From Endozoicomonas numazuensis (GTDB lineage Bacteria; Pseudomonadota; Gammaproteobacteria; Pseudomonadales; Endozoicomonadaceae), in the NCBI RefSeq assembly GCF_000722635.1, contig NZ_JOKH01000004.1, forward strand, positions 41,065-105,064: DNA of 64,000 nucleotides, in the 5' to 3' direction. Positions 55,805 to 64,000 of the stretch are shown piece after piece (the first letter of the stretch is position 1; every line of letters begins with the position of its first letter). The notes beneath the pieces were generated by a model. The model was not told the origin of the DNA and did no database searches. It was given only the letters and a program-made list of their open reading frames with translations. The position numbers were made by a program, and so were the translations under genes.

Positions 55805-56212
55805 GTGAGACTTCTCCACACCATGCTTCGAGTGGGCGACCTGGATCGCTCTATTGCTTTTTATACCGATGTACTGGGTATGAAACTGCTTCGCAAGCAC
55901 GATAATGAACAATACGAATACACTTTGGCTTTTGTTGGTTATGCCGATGAATCAGAGCAAGCAGTGATCGAACTGACCTACAACTGGGGCACCAAAGAGT
56001 ACGACCTGGGTACAGGTTTTGGCCACATAGCCATTGGCTTCGACGATATCTATACAACCTGTGAAGCCATCCGTGCAAACGGTGGTAAAATCACCCGTGA
56101 ACCAGGCCCAGTCAAAGGCGGTACGACTGAAATTGCTTTTGTTGAAGATCCTGACGGTTACAAGATCGAAATGATCCAGAACAAAAGCGCATCCCGGGGA
56201 CTCCAGGGATAA
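55805..56212 (+). CDS. gloA: Lactoylglutathione lyase (glyoxalase I)
   Basis: GloA converts the methylglyoxal-glutathione hemithioacetal to lactoylglutathione. I chose the GTG at 55805 (135 residues, the exact E. coli length) because AGGAG lies 6 bases upstream and the protein begins [16 protein letters not shown]. The four metal ligands are present: His5, Glu in [10 protein letters not shown], His in GFGHIAIGF and Glu in GYKIEMIQ. The last residues are followed by a strong terminator. Confidence 0.96.
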   Translation: MRLLHTMLRVGDLDRSIAFYTDVLGMKLLRKHDNEQYEYTLAFVGYADESEQAVIELTYNWGTKEYDLGTGFGHIAIGFDDIYTTCEAIRANGGKITREPGPVKGGTTEIAFVEDPDGYKIEMIQNKSASRGLQG

Positions 56213-56220
56213 GCACACCC

Positions 56221-56255
56221 AGTGCCTGGGCAGGTTAGCTGACCAGGCACTTTTT
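56221..56255 (+). terminator. Rho-independent terminator of gloA
   Basis: AGTGCCTGG pairs with CCAGGCACT across a 13-nt loop, then TTTTT. It lies 9 bp after the gloA stop and 17 bp before mltC. Confidence 0.9.
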
Positions 56256-56271
56256 ACAGGGAAGTGATCCT

Positions 56272-57447
56272 ATGCCAGACAATCTCGACGGTCGTTTCGA
56301 TGCCTGCATCAAAAATATTCTGACGATGACTGGTTTTTGTCTGACCATTCCGCTGCTTACCAGCTGCTCTAACCATTCAGCCGTTAATTATGCGACTAAT
56401 GTTGTCGTTCGTGAGCTCGGTGGACCGATAGCTGATGTTTACTCAACGGTTCAAACAGCCCAAAGTATTCAAAAAGATGTGATCGCCTTTGAGGCTCTGG
56501 TACGCATTCTCACCACAGAAGCCCGCGTTAACTGGGGCGATGAAAAAAGTGCCAGCAATAAAGAATACGTCAAATACACCAACAATTATCGTACCCGGGT
56601 ATTTGTTAATTTCGAACAAGGTAAGGTTCATGTCGAAACCCTGGATCAACAGGATCTCAAGCACGCAATTATTGTCACCCTTCTAACACCGTATAACCCG
56701 GATGAAGTCGACCTGTTCAGTGACAAAGCCGTTCCTCTCGGGGAAGAACCAATGTTATACGGCCAGGTTCTGGATCAACAGGGAAAGCCTATTCGCTGGG
56801 AGTGGCGAGCCAGCCAGTTTGCTGATTACCTGATCGACAACCACTTAATCACTCGCTCCAGTGCGAAGGGTACTATTTATGCTATTGACCTTGATCTGGT
56901 TGGCGACCATTTGATCAAGCGCCAGTATCAATATGCCAGTATCGTTCGTCAGATGTCACAACGATATCAAATCAAGGAAAGTCTGATCTATGCCATCATG
57001 AGGACAGAAAGCAGCTTCAACCCCTATGCCGTCAGCCATGCCAATGCCTATGGCCTGATGCAGATCATTCCTTCCACGGCAGGGCGCGACGTTTTTAAAT
57101 TGGTTAAGCGAAAAAGTGGGCAACCCAGCAGAAATTATCTTTTTAATCCCTCAAATAATATTGATGCCGGTACCGCTTATTTGCATATTCTTGAGACTCG
57201 CTACCTCAAACAGGTCAGAGACCCACTGGTCAGACATTACGCCATCATTTCTGCTTACAATGGCGGTGCGGGGAACGTCCTGAAAACTTTTCACTCCAAC
57301 CGCACCCGGGCTATGGAAATCCTTAATCAGATGGAGCCCGAAGAAGCCTACTGGGCACTCACCCGCAAACACCCCCGACAAGAATCAAGAAACTACCTGA
57401 AAAAGGTCACCAAAGCGCAGAAAGACTTCTATAAGGGTGATGTCTGA
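56272..57447 (+). CDS. mltC: Membrane-bound lytic murein transglycosylase MltC
   Basis: The 391-residue protein has a signal peptide with a lipobox (LLTSC, Cys near residue 32), an N-terminal DUF3393 domain (about 60-220) and a C-terminal SLT domain. The catalytic Glu lies in AIMRTESSFNPYAVSHANAY, followed by GLMQIIPSTAGRDVF, the AYNGGAGNVLKTF motif and PRQESRNYLKKV. It cleaves peptidoglycan with anhydro-product formation. The last ten codons are repeated 1.6 kb downstream. Confidence 0.94.
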   Translation: MPDNLDGRFDACIKNILTMTGFCLTIPLLTSCSNHSAVNYATNVVVRELGGPIADVYSTVQTAQSIQKDVIAFEALVRILTTEARVNWGDEKSASNKEYVKYTNNYRTRVFVNFEQGKVHVETLDQQDLKHAIIVTLLTPYNPDEVDLFSDKAVPLGEEPMLYGQVLDQQGKPIRWEWRASQFADYLIDNHLITRSSAKGTIYAIDLDLVGDHLIKRQYQYASIVRQMSQRYQIKESLIYAIMRTESSFNPYAVSHANAYGLMQIIPSTAGRDVFKLVKRKSGQPSRNYLFNPSNNIDAGTAYLHILETRYLKQVRDPLVRHYAIISAYNGGAGNVLKTFHSNRTRAMEILNQMEPEEAYWALTRKHPRQESRNYLKKVTKAQKDFYKGDV

Positions 57448-57448
57448 A
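57418..57448 (+). repeat. mltC 3' end, left copy of a 31-bp direct repeat
   Basis: CAGAAAGACTTCTATAAGGG and the following 11 bases of the mltC end recur at 59025-59055 with two mismatches in 31. The two copies bracket the DHFR-like/TetR pair. See findings. Confidence 0.75.
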
Positions 57449-57578
57449 GACTCGTATTACAGGCTGAAAGCCGGGGTACGTGTCAAAGATGGGTTGATGT
57501 TAACTCTCAGTCCTGAAATTACCCTCTTGTTCAGAAACCGCATGTTGACATTGATCAGCTGACCGGTCGCTTGCCTAT

Positions 57579-58124
57579 TTAACCGGTAGTTAAATTTTTC
57601 CGCTGATAGTGACTCTGCACCATGGCATCCAGCAGAACTTTTGTGCTCACATGCTCAAAGGTCATATGCTCAGGCAGGGAACCGAACAGAGGGATGCCAT
57701 CGCCGAGCAGAATCGGAACCCGGGTAATAATCATCTCATCGATCATATCGGCCTGCAGAAAGCTCTGAACGGTTTTACCGCCATCAATATAGAGATTGTT
57801 AAAACCTTTTCGATGCAGGGTTTCCACAACTTCCTCCAGAGAACCTGATACCAACTCGGCCTTATCCTGGTATTCGACAGGGATACCCTTCAGTGTTGAA
57901 CTGAGTACAAAAACCGGTTTTGAATATGGCCAGTCAACATCAAAACCGCATACGGCTTCAAACGTATTTCGTCCCATCACCAAGGCATCAATCCCGGCCA
58001 TAAATTCGTCCATGCCAAGATCTTCGTTATGAGGGTTAGGCACCATCTGCAACCAGTCCAGGCCGCCATTGCTATCCGCAATATAACCATCCAGACTGGT
58101 GCCAATGTAAACGAAATTAGACAT
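57579..58124 (-). CDS. Dihydrofolate reductase-like (RibD C-terminal domain) protein
   Basis: I use the ATG at 58124 (181 residues), with GGAG upstream and the family start MSNFVYIGTSLDGYIADS; the frame extends to 58154. Other family blocks are DALVMGRNTFEAV near 55, KPVFVLSSTLKG, and NLYIDGGKTVQSFLQADMID near 115. It is an NADPH-dependent reductase of unknown substrate, commonly seen next to TetR genes. It is divergent from the TetR regulator across 130 bp. Confidence 0.88.
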   Translation of the reverse strand: MSNFVYIGTSLDGYIADSNGGLDWLQMVPNPHNEDLGMDEFMAGIDALVMGRNTFEAVCGFDVDWPYSKPVFVLSSTLKGIPVEYQDKAELVSGSLEEVVETLHRKGFNNLYIDGGKTVQSFLQADMIDEMIITRVPILLGDGIPLFGSLPEHMTFEHVSTKVLLDAMVQSHYQRKNLTTG

Positions 58125-58211
58125 ACTTTCTCCAGAATCAGACACTGCAAGCACAGCGAACCAAGGGCTTCAGGCTGACATAATTTGTTTCATCAGGGCT
58201 TTAACTACAAT

Positions 58212-58228
58212 ATTCTACACTGTAGAAT
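58212..58228. promoter_or_regulatory. 17-bp palindrome, probable TetR operator
   Basis: ATTCTACA-C-TGTAGAAT is a perfect palindrome located between the divergent DHFR-like and TetR genes, 27 bp before the TetR start. Its size and place fit a TetR-family operator controlling both genes. Confidence 0.7.
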
Positions 58229-58254
58229 TTGTCGGAATATTAGTCAGGCAATGT

Positions 58255-58836
58255 ATGATGGTCAAGGAAAAAAAACGGGGGCGTCCGACACAGGTGCAGA
58301 GCAATCTGACCGGAGAAAAGATTGTGCAATGCGCCAGACGCCTGATGCTGGAAGAAGAGAAGGTGCCCAGTATACGTCGTGTGTCCGGCGAGCTGGGCGT
58401 CGATGCCATGGCCATTTATTACTACTTCAATAACAAGGCAGCATTGCTGGAAGCGGTGACGGTTTCATTGATTGAGGGTATTTATGAACCCACGGGAACA
58501 AATGACTGGCAGAAAGAATTAACGTTGCTGTGCCATAGCTATCTTGAGCTGCTAAAAAACCATGCTGGCCTGCTGGAAACAATGCTCTCAATGTCATCGC
58601 CGGGTCCGGCACAGGTTTTTACCGAGCGGTTTTACACCGCTCTGTCTCCTCTGCACCTTGACAAGAAAACGGAGAAAGACGCCCTGGATCTGCTGGCAGA
58701 CTATCTGCACGGGTTTGCCCTGGCTATGCATTGCAACAATAGCAGTTCATCGCTATCCAGCGATCAACTGGAAGGACCACTGCAGTTTTGTATTCGAGCA
58801 CTGTCGCGGGAAGCTACCCTTCCAATCAGTCAGTGA
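58255..58836 (+). CDS. TetR-family transcriptional regulator
   Basis: The 193-residue protein has an N-terminal basic patch (KEKKRGRPT), a TetR HTH (about 20-65: KIVQCARRLMLEEEKVPSIR, then RVSGELGVDAMAIYYYFNNK) and a ligand-binding helical domain that includes WQKELTLLCHSYLELL and DLLADYLHGFALAM. The C terminus resembles TetR_C-type drug-responsive regulators. Together with the palindrome at 58212-58228 it likely controls its own gene and the DHFR-like gene. Confidence 0.88.
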   Translation: MMVKEKKRGRPTQVQSNLTGEKIVQCARRLMLEEEKVPSIRRVSGELGVDAMAIYYYFNNKAALLEAVTVSLIEGIYEPTGTNDWQKELTLLCHSYLELLKNHAGLLETMLSMSSPGPAQVFTERFYTALSPLHLDKKTEKDALDLLADYLHGFALAMHCNNSSSSLSSDQLEGPLQFCIRALSREATLPISQ

Positions 58837-59158
58837 GCGGCTAAGTATATCCATTGTCCTGCTTACACCTACTAATACACCGATAAAAACAGAACTTACA
58901 AACAAGGTGAGTACGAACTTCGCTGGAAATAAATTCAGGCTTAAAGAGCTAGAGAGACACATACTATTTCAACTGGGCGGTGGCTTGATAATGCCTAAAG
59001 ATCAAAAAACCTGCTGGACGACGACAAAAAGACTTCTATAAGGGGGATGTCTGAACATTTCTTTTGACTTATAAGAACGGGTTGATAGAGATCAATACCA
59101 CTATTTAAATGAGTGGCATTATTTCAATAATAAAAAAGAACCGCAGGATTATGATTCA
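58837..59158. other. Non-coding interval with a relic of the mltC 3' end
   Basis: This 322-bp stretch holds no convincing gene; a plus-strand frame through it is a shadow that overlaps tetR. At 59025-59055 it contains a copy of the last codons and stop of mltC with two mismatches in 31 bases, but in a broken context. Further on it is AT-rich and probably holds the promoter of the haemoglobin gene. Confidence 0.6.
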
Positions 59159-59539
59159 ATGAGCAATAGCAGTCCTTACGAACTTCTTGGTGGGGAAGAA
59201 AAAATACGCGCTCTGGCCAAAGCATTTTATCAAGCTATGGATAAAACAACTGAAGCCGAAGAAATTCGCCAGATGCATGCCAAAAGTCTGGATCAGGTTG
59301 AGCAGCGATTGTTTGAGTACCTGTCAGGCTGGCTGGGTGGTCCCGGACTTTACCATGAGAAACACGGCACAGTCTGTTTAACATCACCACACAAACCCTA
59401 CCAAATTAATGCTGACCATCGCGATCAATGGCTACTGTGTATGGATAAAGCATTGGAAGAGATTGGAGCATCAACACAAGTTAAAAGCATGCTGAAAGAG
59501 CCGATGTTCAGACTGGCTGATTTTATCAAAAATGTCTGA
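59159..59539 (+). CDS. Group II truncated haemoglobin
   Basis: The 126-residue protein has the group II 2-on-2 globin pattern: YELLGGEEKIRALAKAFYQA at the start, RLFEYLSGWLGGPGLYHEKHG with the proximal-side residues, PYQINADHRDQWLLCMDKAL, and a final PMFRLADFIKN helix. His in INADHRDQW corresponds to the proximal heme ligand region. It may bind O2 or NO and act in nitrosative or redox stress. Confidence 0.9.
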   Translation: MSNSSPYELLGGEEKIRALAKAFYQAMDKTTEAEEIRQMHAKSLDQVEQRLFEYLSGWLGGPGLYHEKHGTVCLTSPHKPYQINADHRDQWLLCMDKALEEIGASTQVKSMLKEPMFRLADFIKNV

Positions 59540-59767
59540 CCTGCCCACTGGAGGGCATAAGCCCTCTTATAAACGAGTTATTGAAGGTTTGAGCACTTCC
59601 AACGCTGGTAACGCCTGCAGTAAACCAAAGAGGTAGAAATGCCACCTCTCAATCTGTCCGCTTCGTAGCCATTTTTCGGACTGCGAGAAAGTCGTCTTGA
59701 AACTAAAAAACCACCATCATATCTGACAGTGGTCTTTCAAAAGAAAAGCGGAGAAGTGAGAGTAGAA
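59540..59767. other. Convergent region between haemoglobin and lipase genes
   Basis: GAGGGC/GCCCTC with loop ATAA (about 59551-59566) and AGAGGT/ACCTCT (about 59631-59653) are two short stems that may terminate the globin and lipase transcripts. ACCACCATCATATCTGACAGTGGT near 59711-59734 forms a third. No gene is seen. Confidence 0.4.
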
Positions 59768-62356
59768 TTATCTCAACTTATATTCCGGCTGTGTTGGAAA
59801 TTCCGACTCAGGAAGCAACAAACTATCCCCATTCGTTGTCCCATAGTTTTTTATAGTAATCTCCGTTCCGTTGCTTTCAGCCATGGTCATTATTCCGTTC
59901 ACAATGCTGTTATGAACAGAGGTATCATTGGGCAACAAATCCTTATCAATAATAGCCAGTGGCAATGGCACCCAGCTGGACATATGAGTACCATAACCGT
60001 AGCGAGCCGCACCCCGGATTGGGTTGTCTGCATCACCCGTTGTGGCACCACCCTGCAGAATATCCAGCTCTAACGCCCTGATCAGAGGGTCCGTCCCTCC
60101 CAGAGGCATTTCATCAGCTTGATTAATAATGACAAAATCCCCTGGATTCCACTCATTCCCGTCAGTCATAAGGGCCAGCCCCATATCCAACAGGCTCAGA
60201 TCATTGGAACCATCACCCACAGCTTCATTAAGGAAAATCGGTTCATCTCTATACTTCGCCAGCACCTTGGCAAAATTAATAGGATCAGATGGATCGATAG
60301 TGGACTGATAAACTATTTCAGACGGCCTTTGATACTCGCTCCATACCTGCTCTTCAAACTCAGCGAATTCCGACGGTGCTTCATCAGCAGTAAAACCCAT
60401 TGCTTTTGAAGTGGACAAAATTTTATTCGCCCTGGCTCGTACCATTTCATTCTCAATTAACTCTGGCTGACTGATATTCTCACCATCAAGAGATTCACGA
60501 TACTCGTCTACTTCATCCAGTGCAGTCACCTTGTCGTCTTTAGAAAGGTTTACTCGAGGGTTATAGAACCCTAGTTTTTCTGCCATGAACAGACGGAACG
60601 AAGCTGCATCAAGAATGTCCTGTTTCATCTCTTCCAGCAATAATGGAGACTGCATCAGAATAGAAGCAACGCCACCACCGGGTACACTGACAGAAGTGGT
60701 TTTAAGATTCAGTTGATCTGAATAATCAGGGTTTTCTTCCTGACTGTCACGCATCAAAGAAGAGATAGATGTTCCGGTTATGCCACCCAGAGAACCACCC
60801 ATCATATGAACGTTATCAGTACTCAATGTATCGCTACCGCCAGGGATAGAAACCCCTTTGGACAACGCCATTCGAATACCAACATAGTCTATTAATGTCT
60901 GCCACATGAAACCTCGGGTTGTCATCAGGTTTTCGGGACTCACATAATCCGTTCTACGCTCTTCTGCAGTCAGATCAACCGTTCCATCAAGATCAACATC
61001 CACCGCACGCTCTCCATGCATAGGATGATCCAGAGAAACCACCGCATAGCCCTTGGCTGTCAATGTCTTTGCAGACAATGTTGCATCTTCCTTGGTACCT
61101 CCATAACCATGACTGTTCATAAATACCGGATAGCTATTGCCATTTTCCGGAGGATCCATCGGTAAATAGATGACCAGGTTTAGCAGGTTATTTTCTGGCT
61201 CCTTGAATACATAGATGTCGCTGGCGTTCTCAGCTGTCACAGGAATACCAGACGGCTCACCCGCTGCAGCCCCTGTCTGCCAAAAACTGTATGCACCAGG
61301 ACAGAATTCCTGAGGAGCTACTCTGTACTCATTAAAGTTAGCGGGTTCACTACCCGCCAACGAATCAACGTAGGGATTGTACGAGCAGTTGCTGTTTGGC
61401 CCTACCGAGCGTGGTGTATCCATGTAATTCGGCAAATTAATTTTTGCCGTAAATGTACGGAAAATAACCTCGTCAGCCGCTAGCTCAGGCATGACTACAT
61501 CATTCTTAGCAAGCGCTGTCTCAACCTCTTGAAGAATAAAATTCTTTTTTTCATCTTTCATAGGTGAAGGTACTGGCACCTCCACTAAATCAGTAATCTT
61601 TGTATCTGATGAATACTCATCCAGATATTCAGTGACCACAGGTCTGATAATGCTGAGATTACCCCCCGTGGTAAAATCAGCCCCGTAAACAATACTGTCA
61701 GAAGAAAGACCGGCACTGTCCAGCTTATCAATCACTTCCTGAAGATGCAGGCCCATCTCATCATTACTGCTCAGCAGTTGACGATAAGCACTGGACGCCT
61801 GAAGTGTTTGACCATGAGAGTCTTTTAAACCATTGGTTAAAGCCAGAAAATAACGGGTATTTTCTTCGAATGGTTTTAGCGGCTCAATATTGATAGTGCC
61901 CGCTTTGGCAAGGATGGCCCGGTAATCTTTATTCCATTCCAGGCTTTCGAGTACCCCATCCACTTCCTTGAACATTTTTATGCTGTTTTGAAAGGAAGCT
62001 GGGTCAATTGTGGGAGAACCACCGGCTTCTTCTGGCGCTTTGGTAAACTCGAGAATCATGGGAACCGAAGTTCCCCAACCTTTCTGGGCACCATAGAAAT
62101 TCCAATACACATTCGGGCTATCACCTTCAGTGTTCGCCCAATCGGTTTCCCCGGGCACTTTCAAAGTTCCGTCTTCATCAAACCCCACAATATCGTTCGG
62201 ATAGGGAATAACTCCATTGGAAGGATCAAATTTAAGTGTTTGGGATTGCAGGGTGACTTCATCAACGTTGTCATCAAAAACCTCGTCACATCCTGCCAGC
62301 AGAATAAGGGGGAGAGTCAATGAAACCGCTTTAGCCAAGCGTGTGTACTGCATCAT
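59768..62356 (-). CDS. VolA/Pla-1-type surface lipoprotein lipase
   Basis: The 862-residue protein has a lipoprotein signal peptide ending LLAGC (Cys23) and then DEV, suggesting outer-membrane placement. The N-terminal part matches the virulence-factor lipase N-terminal domain (DPSNGVIPYPNDIV near 44). The alpha/beta-hydrolase half has VFMNSHGYGGTKED near 405 (oxyanion strand), the nucleophile elbow HMMGGSLGG near 520, the acid region GDGSNDLSLLD near 722 and THMSSW near 790 with the likely catalytic His. VolA of Vibrio is a surface lysophospholipase. A paralogue lies directly upstream. Confidence 0.87.
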   Translation of the reverse strand: MMQYTRLAKAVSLTLPLILLAGCDEVFDDNVDEVTLQSQTLKFDPSNGVIPYPNDIVGFDEDGTLKVPGETDWANTEGDSPNVYWNFYGAQKGWGTSVPMILEFTKAPEEAGGSPTIDPASFQNSIKMFKEVDGVLESLEWNKDYRAILAKAGTINIEPLKPFEENTRYFLALTNGLKDSHGQTLQASSAYRQLLSSNDEMGLHLQEVIDKLDSAGLSSDSIVYGADFTTGGNLSIIRPVVTEYLDEYSSDTKITDLVEVPVPSPMKDEKKNFILQEVETALAKNDVVMPELAADEVIFRTFTAKINLPNYMDTPRSVGPNSNCSYNPYVDSLAGSEPANFNEYRVAPQEFCPGAYSFWQTGAAAGEPSGIPVTAENASDIYVFKEPENNLLNLVIYLPMDPPENGNSYPVFMNSHGYGGTKEDATLSAKTLTAKGYAVVSLDHPMHGERAVDVDLDGTVDLTAEERRTDYVSPENLMTTRGFMWQTLIDYVGIRMALSKGVSIPGGSDTLSTDNVHMMGGSLGGITGTSISSLMRDSQEENPDYSDQLNLKTTSVSVPGGGVASILMQSPLLLEEMKQDILDAASFRLFMAEKLGFYNPRVNLSKDDKVTALDEVDEYRESLDGENISQPELIENEMVRARANKILSTSKAMGFTADEAPSEFAEFEEQVWSEYQRPSEIVYQSTIDPSDPINFAKVLAKYRDEPIFLNEAVGDGSNDLSLLDMGLALMTDGNEWNPGDFVIINQADEMPLGGTDPLIRALELDILQGGATTGDADNPIRGAARYGYGTHMSSWVPLPLAIIDKDLLPNDTSVHNSIVNGIMTMAESNGTEITIKNYGTTNGDSLLLPESEFPTQPEYKLR

Positions 62357-62888
62357 TTTATTTCCTTCTAATGACTTTGCATCATTTTCGGCGAGGGACT
62401 TTTTTAATAAGCCTTATCAGCAAAAATTGAACTTCGCTCGCGTACAGGTATTTACACCATTGGAAACACAAGGTGAAAACCGAGGAGTGCGGCAAAAGCT
62501 CAATTAATGACAGGGCATACTATTATTTAGATCCCATAATGAGACAAATGACTTAAACAACAAAAACATCAAAAAAACCAATTTATTGATTCAGGTCATC
62601 TTATTAAGGCTACATAGTTACTTTCTGTTACTCATTATTTCATCTCATTCACAGAGTACATTTATTAAGTAATAAGTTAAATATATTTCACTTATTGAGT
62701 CGCCTTTAGCGCATCAATTTGATGAATTATGAAAGAATAAAGATAAGTATTAATGGGGGTTGTACAAAGAAATATTTGATGACAAAAAAGAAGGGCAATA
62801 TCTATTTAACAAGAAAAGTTGGGAAGCCCCCCCAAAAAAACAATGGGAGGAGCTTCATCATGAGAGACGTCTGTATTTCAAATTTATT
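62357..62888. other. AT-rich spacer between the tandem lipase genes
   Basis: This 532-bp gap carries the promoter of the first lipase (minus strand) and the end of the second. It is rich in AT runs, for example ATTTATTAAGTAATAAGTTAAATA near 62659. An in-frame plus-strand frame around 62719-63048 overlaps the lipase end and is rejected. A TTATTAAG motif occurs twice. No other feature is clear. Confidence 0.4.
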
Positions 62889-64000
62889 TTATCTGAATTT
62901 GTACTCAGGCTGTTCAGGAAAATCTTCTGCAGGTACCAACAACTTATCACTGCCTTCACCAGGCCTGCCATTATTAACAGTCACGCTGCTGCCATTAGAG
63001 TTAAGGAATGAGAGCGTGGCATTGACAATGCTGTTATGCACCTGGTGATCATTAGGCAACAGATCTGGATCAAGCACAGCCAGAGGTAATTCCACAAAAC
63101 TGGACAGATGGGTTCCATAGGCATATCGAGAAGCGCCACGAATGGTACCACTTCCTTCCTCTCCATTAACACCACCTGTTAGAAGGTCCAGCTCCATTGC
63201 TCTGATGACGGCATCTCCTCCACCTAAAGGCATTTCATCCGCCTGGTTCACGATGACAAAATCCCCCGGGTTCCACTCATGTCCCTCTGTTTTCAATGCC
63301 AATCCAGCGTCCAGAAGGCTCAGATCATTCGAACCATCCCCTACAGCTTCACTCATCAGTACCGGCTCATCTTTATAAGCAGACAGCACTTTGGCGTAAC
63401 TCACCGGATCGGAAGGATCAATGATAGTCTGATAAGCGATTTCAGCAGGAATTTTATAGGCCTGCCAGACCTGTTCTTCAAACTCTGCAAAATCAGTGGC
63501 TGCTTTATTACCCAAAGCTTGACTGACTGATACCATTTTATTTGCCATCTGACGTATTACATTGTCGTCAATTAGCTCAGGTTGGCTGAGGTCGATACCC
63601 TCAGGGATATTGCGATATTCGTCCGCTTTATCCAGTGCTGCCACTTTCTCATTTCTTGACAGTTGTACTTCGGGGTTATAGATACCTAACTTCTCAGCCA
63701 TATAGAGTCTGAAGGGACCTGACTCCAGAATATCTGCCTTCATTTCTGGCAACAGTACCGGAGATTGCATCAGAACCGCAGCTACATTACCGCCAGGAAC
63801 GTTAGTCACCGTAGTTTTAATATCCAGATCATCAGCATAAGATGAAAAATGCTCCTGAGCATCCCGAATCATTCCTGAAATGATCGTGCTGTGAATCCCC
63901 CCCAGAGAACTCCCCATCATATGAACATTTTTATTGTCCAGCAGAACCTGGCCTTGATCATCTTCTACCCCATTAGCAATGGCCATTCTGATACCAATGT
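62889..64000 (-). CDS. Second VolA/Pla-1-type lipase, 3' part (start outside window)
   Basis: The frame is open to the right edge of the window and continues beyond; the visible part ends with the residues IGIRMAIANG, matching VGIRMALSKG of the first lipase. The nucleophile elbow is HMMGSSLGG, followed by DLDIKTTVTNVPGGNVAAVL, GDGSNDLSLLDAGLAL and THLSSFVELPLAVLD, all aligned with the downstream paralogue. The visible half has similar length and no indels of note. The substrate is probably a membrane lipid; an extracellular site is inferred from the paralogue. Confidence 0.88.
   Translation of the reverse strand, partial: IGIRMAIANGVEDDQGQVLLDNKNVHMMGSSLGGIHSTIISGMIRDAQEHFSSYADDLDIKTTVTNVPGGNVAAVLMQSPVLLPEMKADILESGPFRLYMAEKLGIYNPEVQLSRNEKVAALDKADEYRNIPEGIDLSQPELIDDNVIRQMANKMVSVSQALGNKAATDFAEFEEQVWQAYKIPAEIAYQTIIDPSDPVSYAKVLSAYKDEPVLMSEAVGDGSNDLSLLDAGLALKTEGHEWNPGDFVIVNQADEMPLGGGDAVIRAMELDLLTGGVNGEEGSGTIRGASRYAYGTHLSSFVELPLAVLDPDLLPNDHQVHNSIVNATLSFLNSNGSSVTVNNGRPGEGSDKLLVPAEDFPEQPEYKFR

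Noticed and set aside
62719-63048. 109-codon plus-strand frame after the second lipase
   Set aside because: It overlaps 160 bp of the lipase coding sequence on the other strand and has no recognisable domain.
1-64000. CRISPR arrays, rRNA and tRNA genes
   Set aside because: No regularly spaced short direct repeats were seen and no tRNA-like cloverleaf or rRNA sequence was recognised by eye; a tRNA scan would be needed to exclude a divergent one.

Overview
The window looks like a chromosomal segment of a gammaproteobacterium of the Oceanospirillales type. Endozoicomonas or a close relative is my best guess. This rests on the conserved fmdB-aspS-yebC-ruvC-ruvA-ruvB-ybgC-tolQRAB-pal-cpoB-queE-queC gene chain, the purN-purM-DUF2066-perM-hda neighbourhood, tandem OprD-type porins, type III secretion genes beside housekeeping genes, VolA-type surface lipases, and many insertion sequences and small palindromic elements. 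The genus is an inference from content; I could not run a search.

Layout. Positions 1-810 hold the 3' end of an IS1182-type element. A phytase-like periplasmic protein follows (1.0-2.4 kb). The long minus-strand chain runs from fmdB (23.1 kb) down to queC (2.5 kb): AspRS, YebC, the three Ruv Holliday-junction proteins, YbgC, the Tol-Pal envelope system and two queuosine-precursor enzymes. It is interrupted by plus-strand genes (a carboxymuconolactone decarboxylase-like gene between ruvC and ruvA, and rarD between ruvA and ruvB), by a large hybrid histidine kinase and by repeat elements. At 23.3-25.3 kb a type III secretion chaperone of the SycD/LcrH class is coupled to a coiled-coil protein that is probably its secreted client. 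Two OprD-type porins and an HU-like protein follow, separated by a 309-bp tandem duplication. Then come a membrane-anchored cold-shock-domain protein, slyX-HIT, proS with an overlapping lytic transglycosylase, a methyltransferase, acylphosphatase, a TlpA-like lipoprotein, a fatty-acid hydroxylase-family protein and a DUF2141 protein.

From 37.5 to 40.3 kb a saccharopine-dehydrogenase-like reductase gene is cut in two by an intact IS1182-family element. Removing the element and one copy of its TATA target repeat restores one 358-codon frame. Next come an orphan PTS EIIC permease with a palindromic operator-like site, a YihY-family membrane protein, a DUF4136 lipoprotein, ArsC-DUF2069, an AsmA/DUF748-like protein, hda, perM, DUF2066, purM-purN and DUF3108. 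A complete IS4-family element (53.8-55.1 kb), a small membrane protein, gloA, mltC, a divergent DHFR-like/TetR pair bracketed by a repeat of the mltC 3' end, a truncated haemoglobin and two tandem VolA/Pla-1-type lipases close the window. The second lipase runs off the right edge.

The main themes are envelope maintenance (Tol-Pal, two lytic transglycosylases, porins, lipoproteins), DNA repair and replication control (RuvABC, Hda, HU), purine and queuosine synthesis, and host-interaction candidates (type III pair, VolA lipases). Non-coding structure is unusually rich. A family of about 168-bp elements shares an 18-bp terminal repeat and CTAG flanks with the IS at the left edge, and several palindromic elements sit exactly at stop codons.
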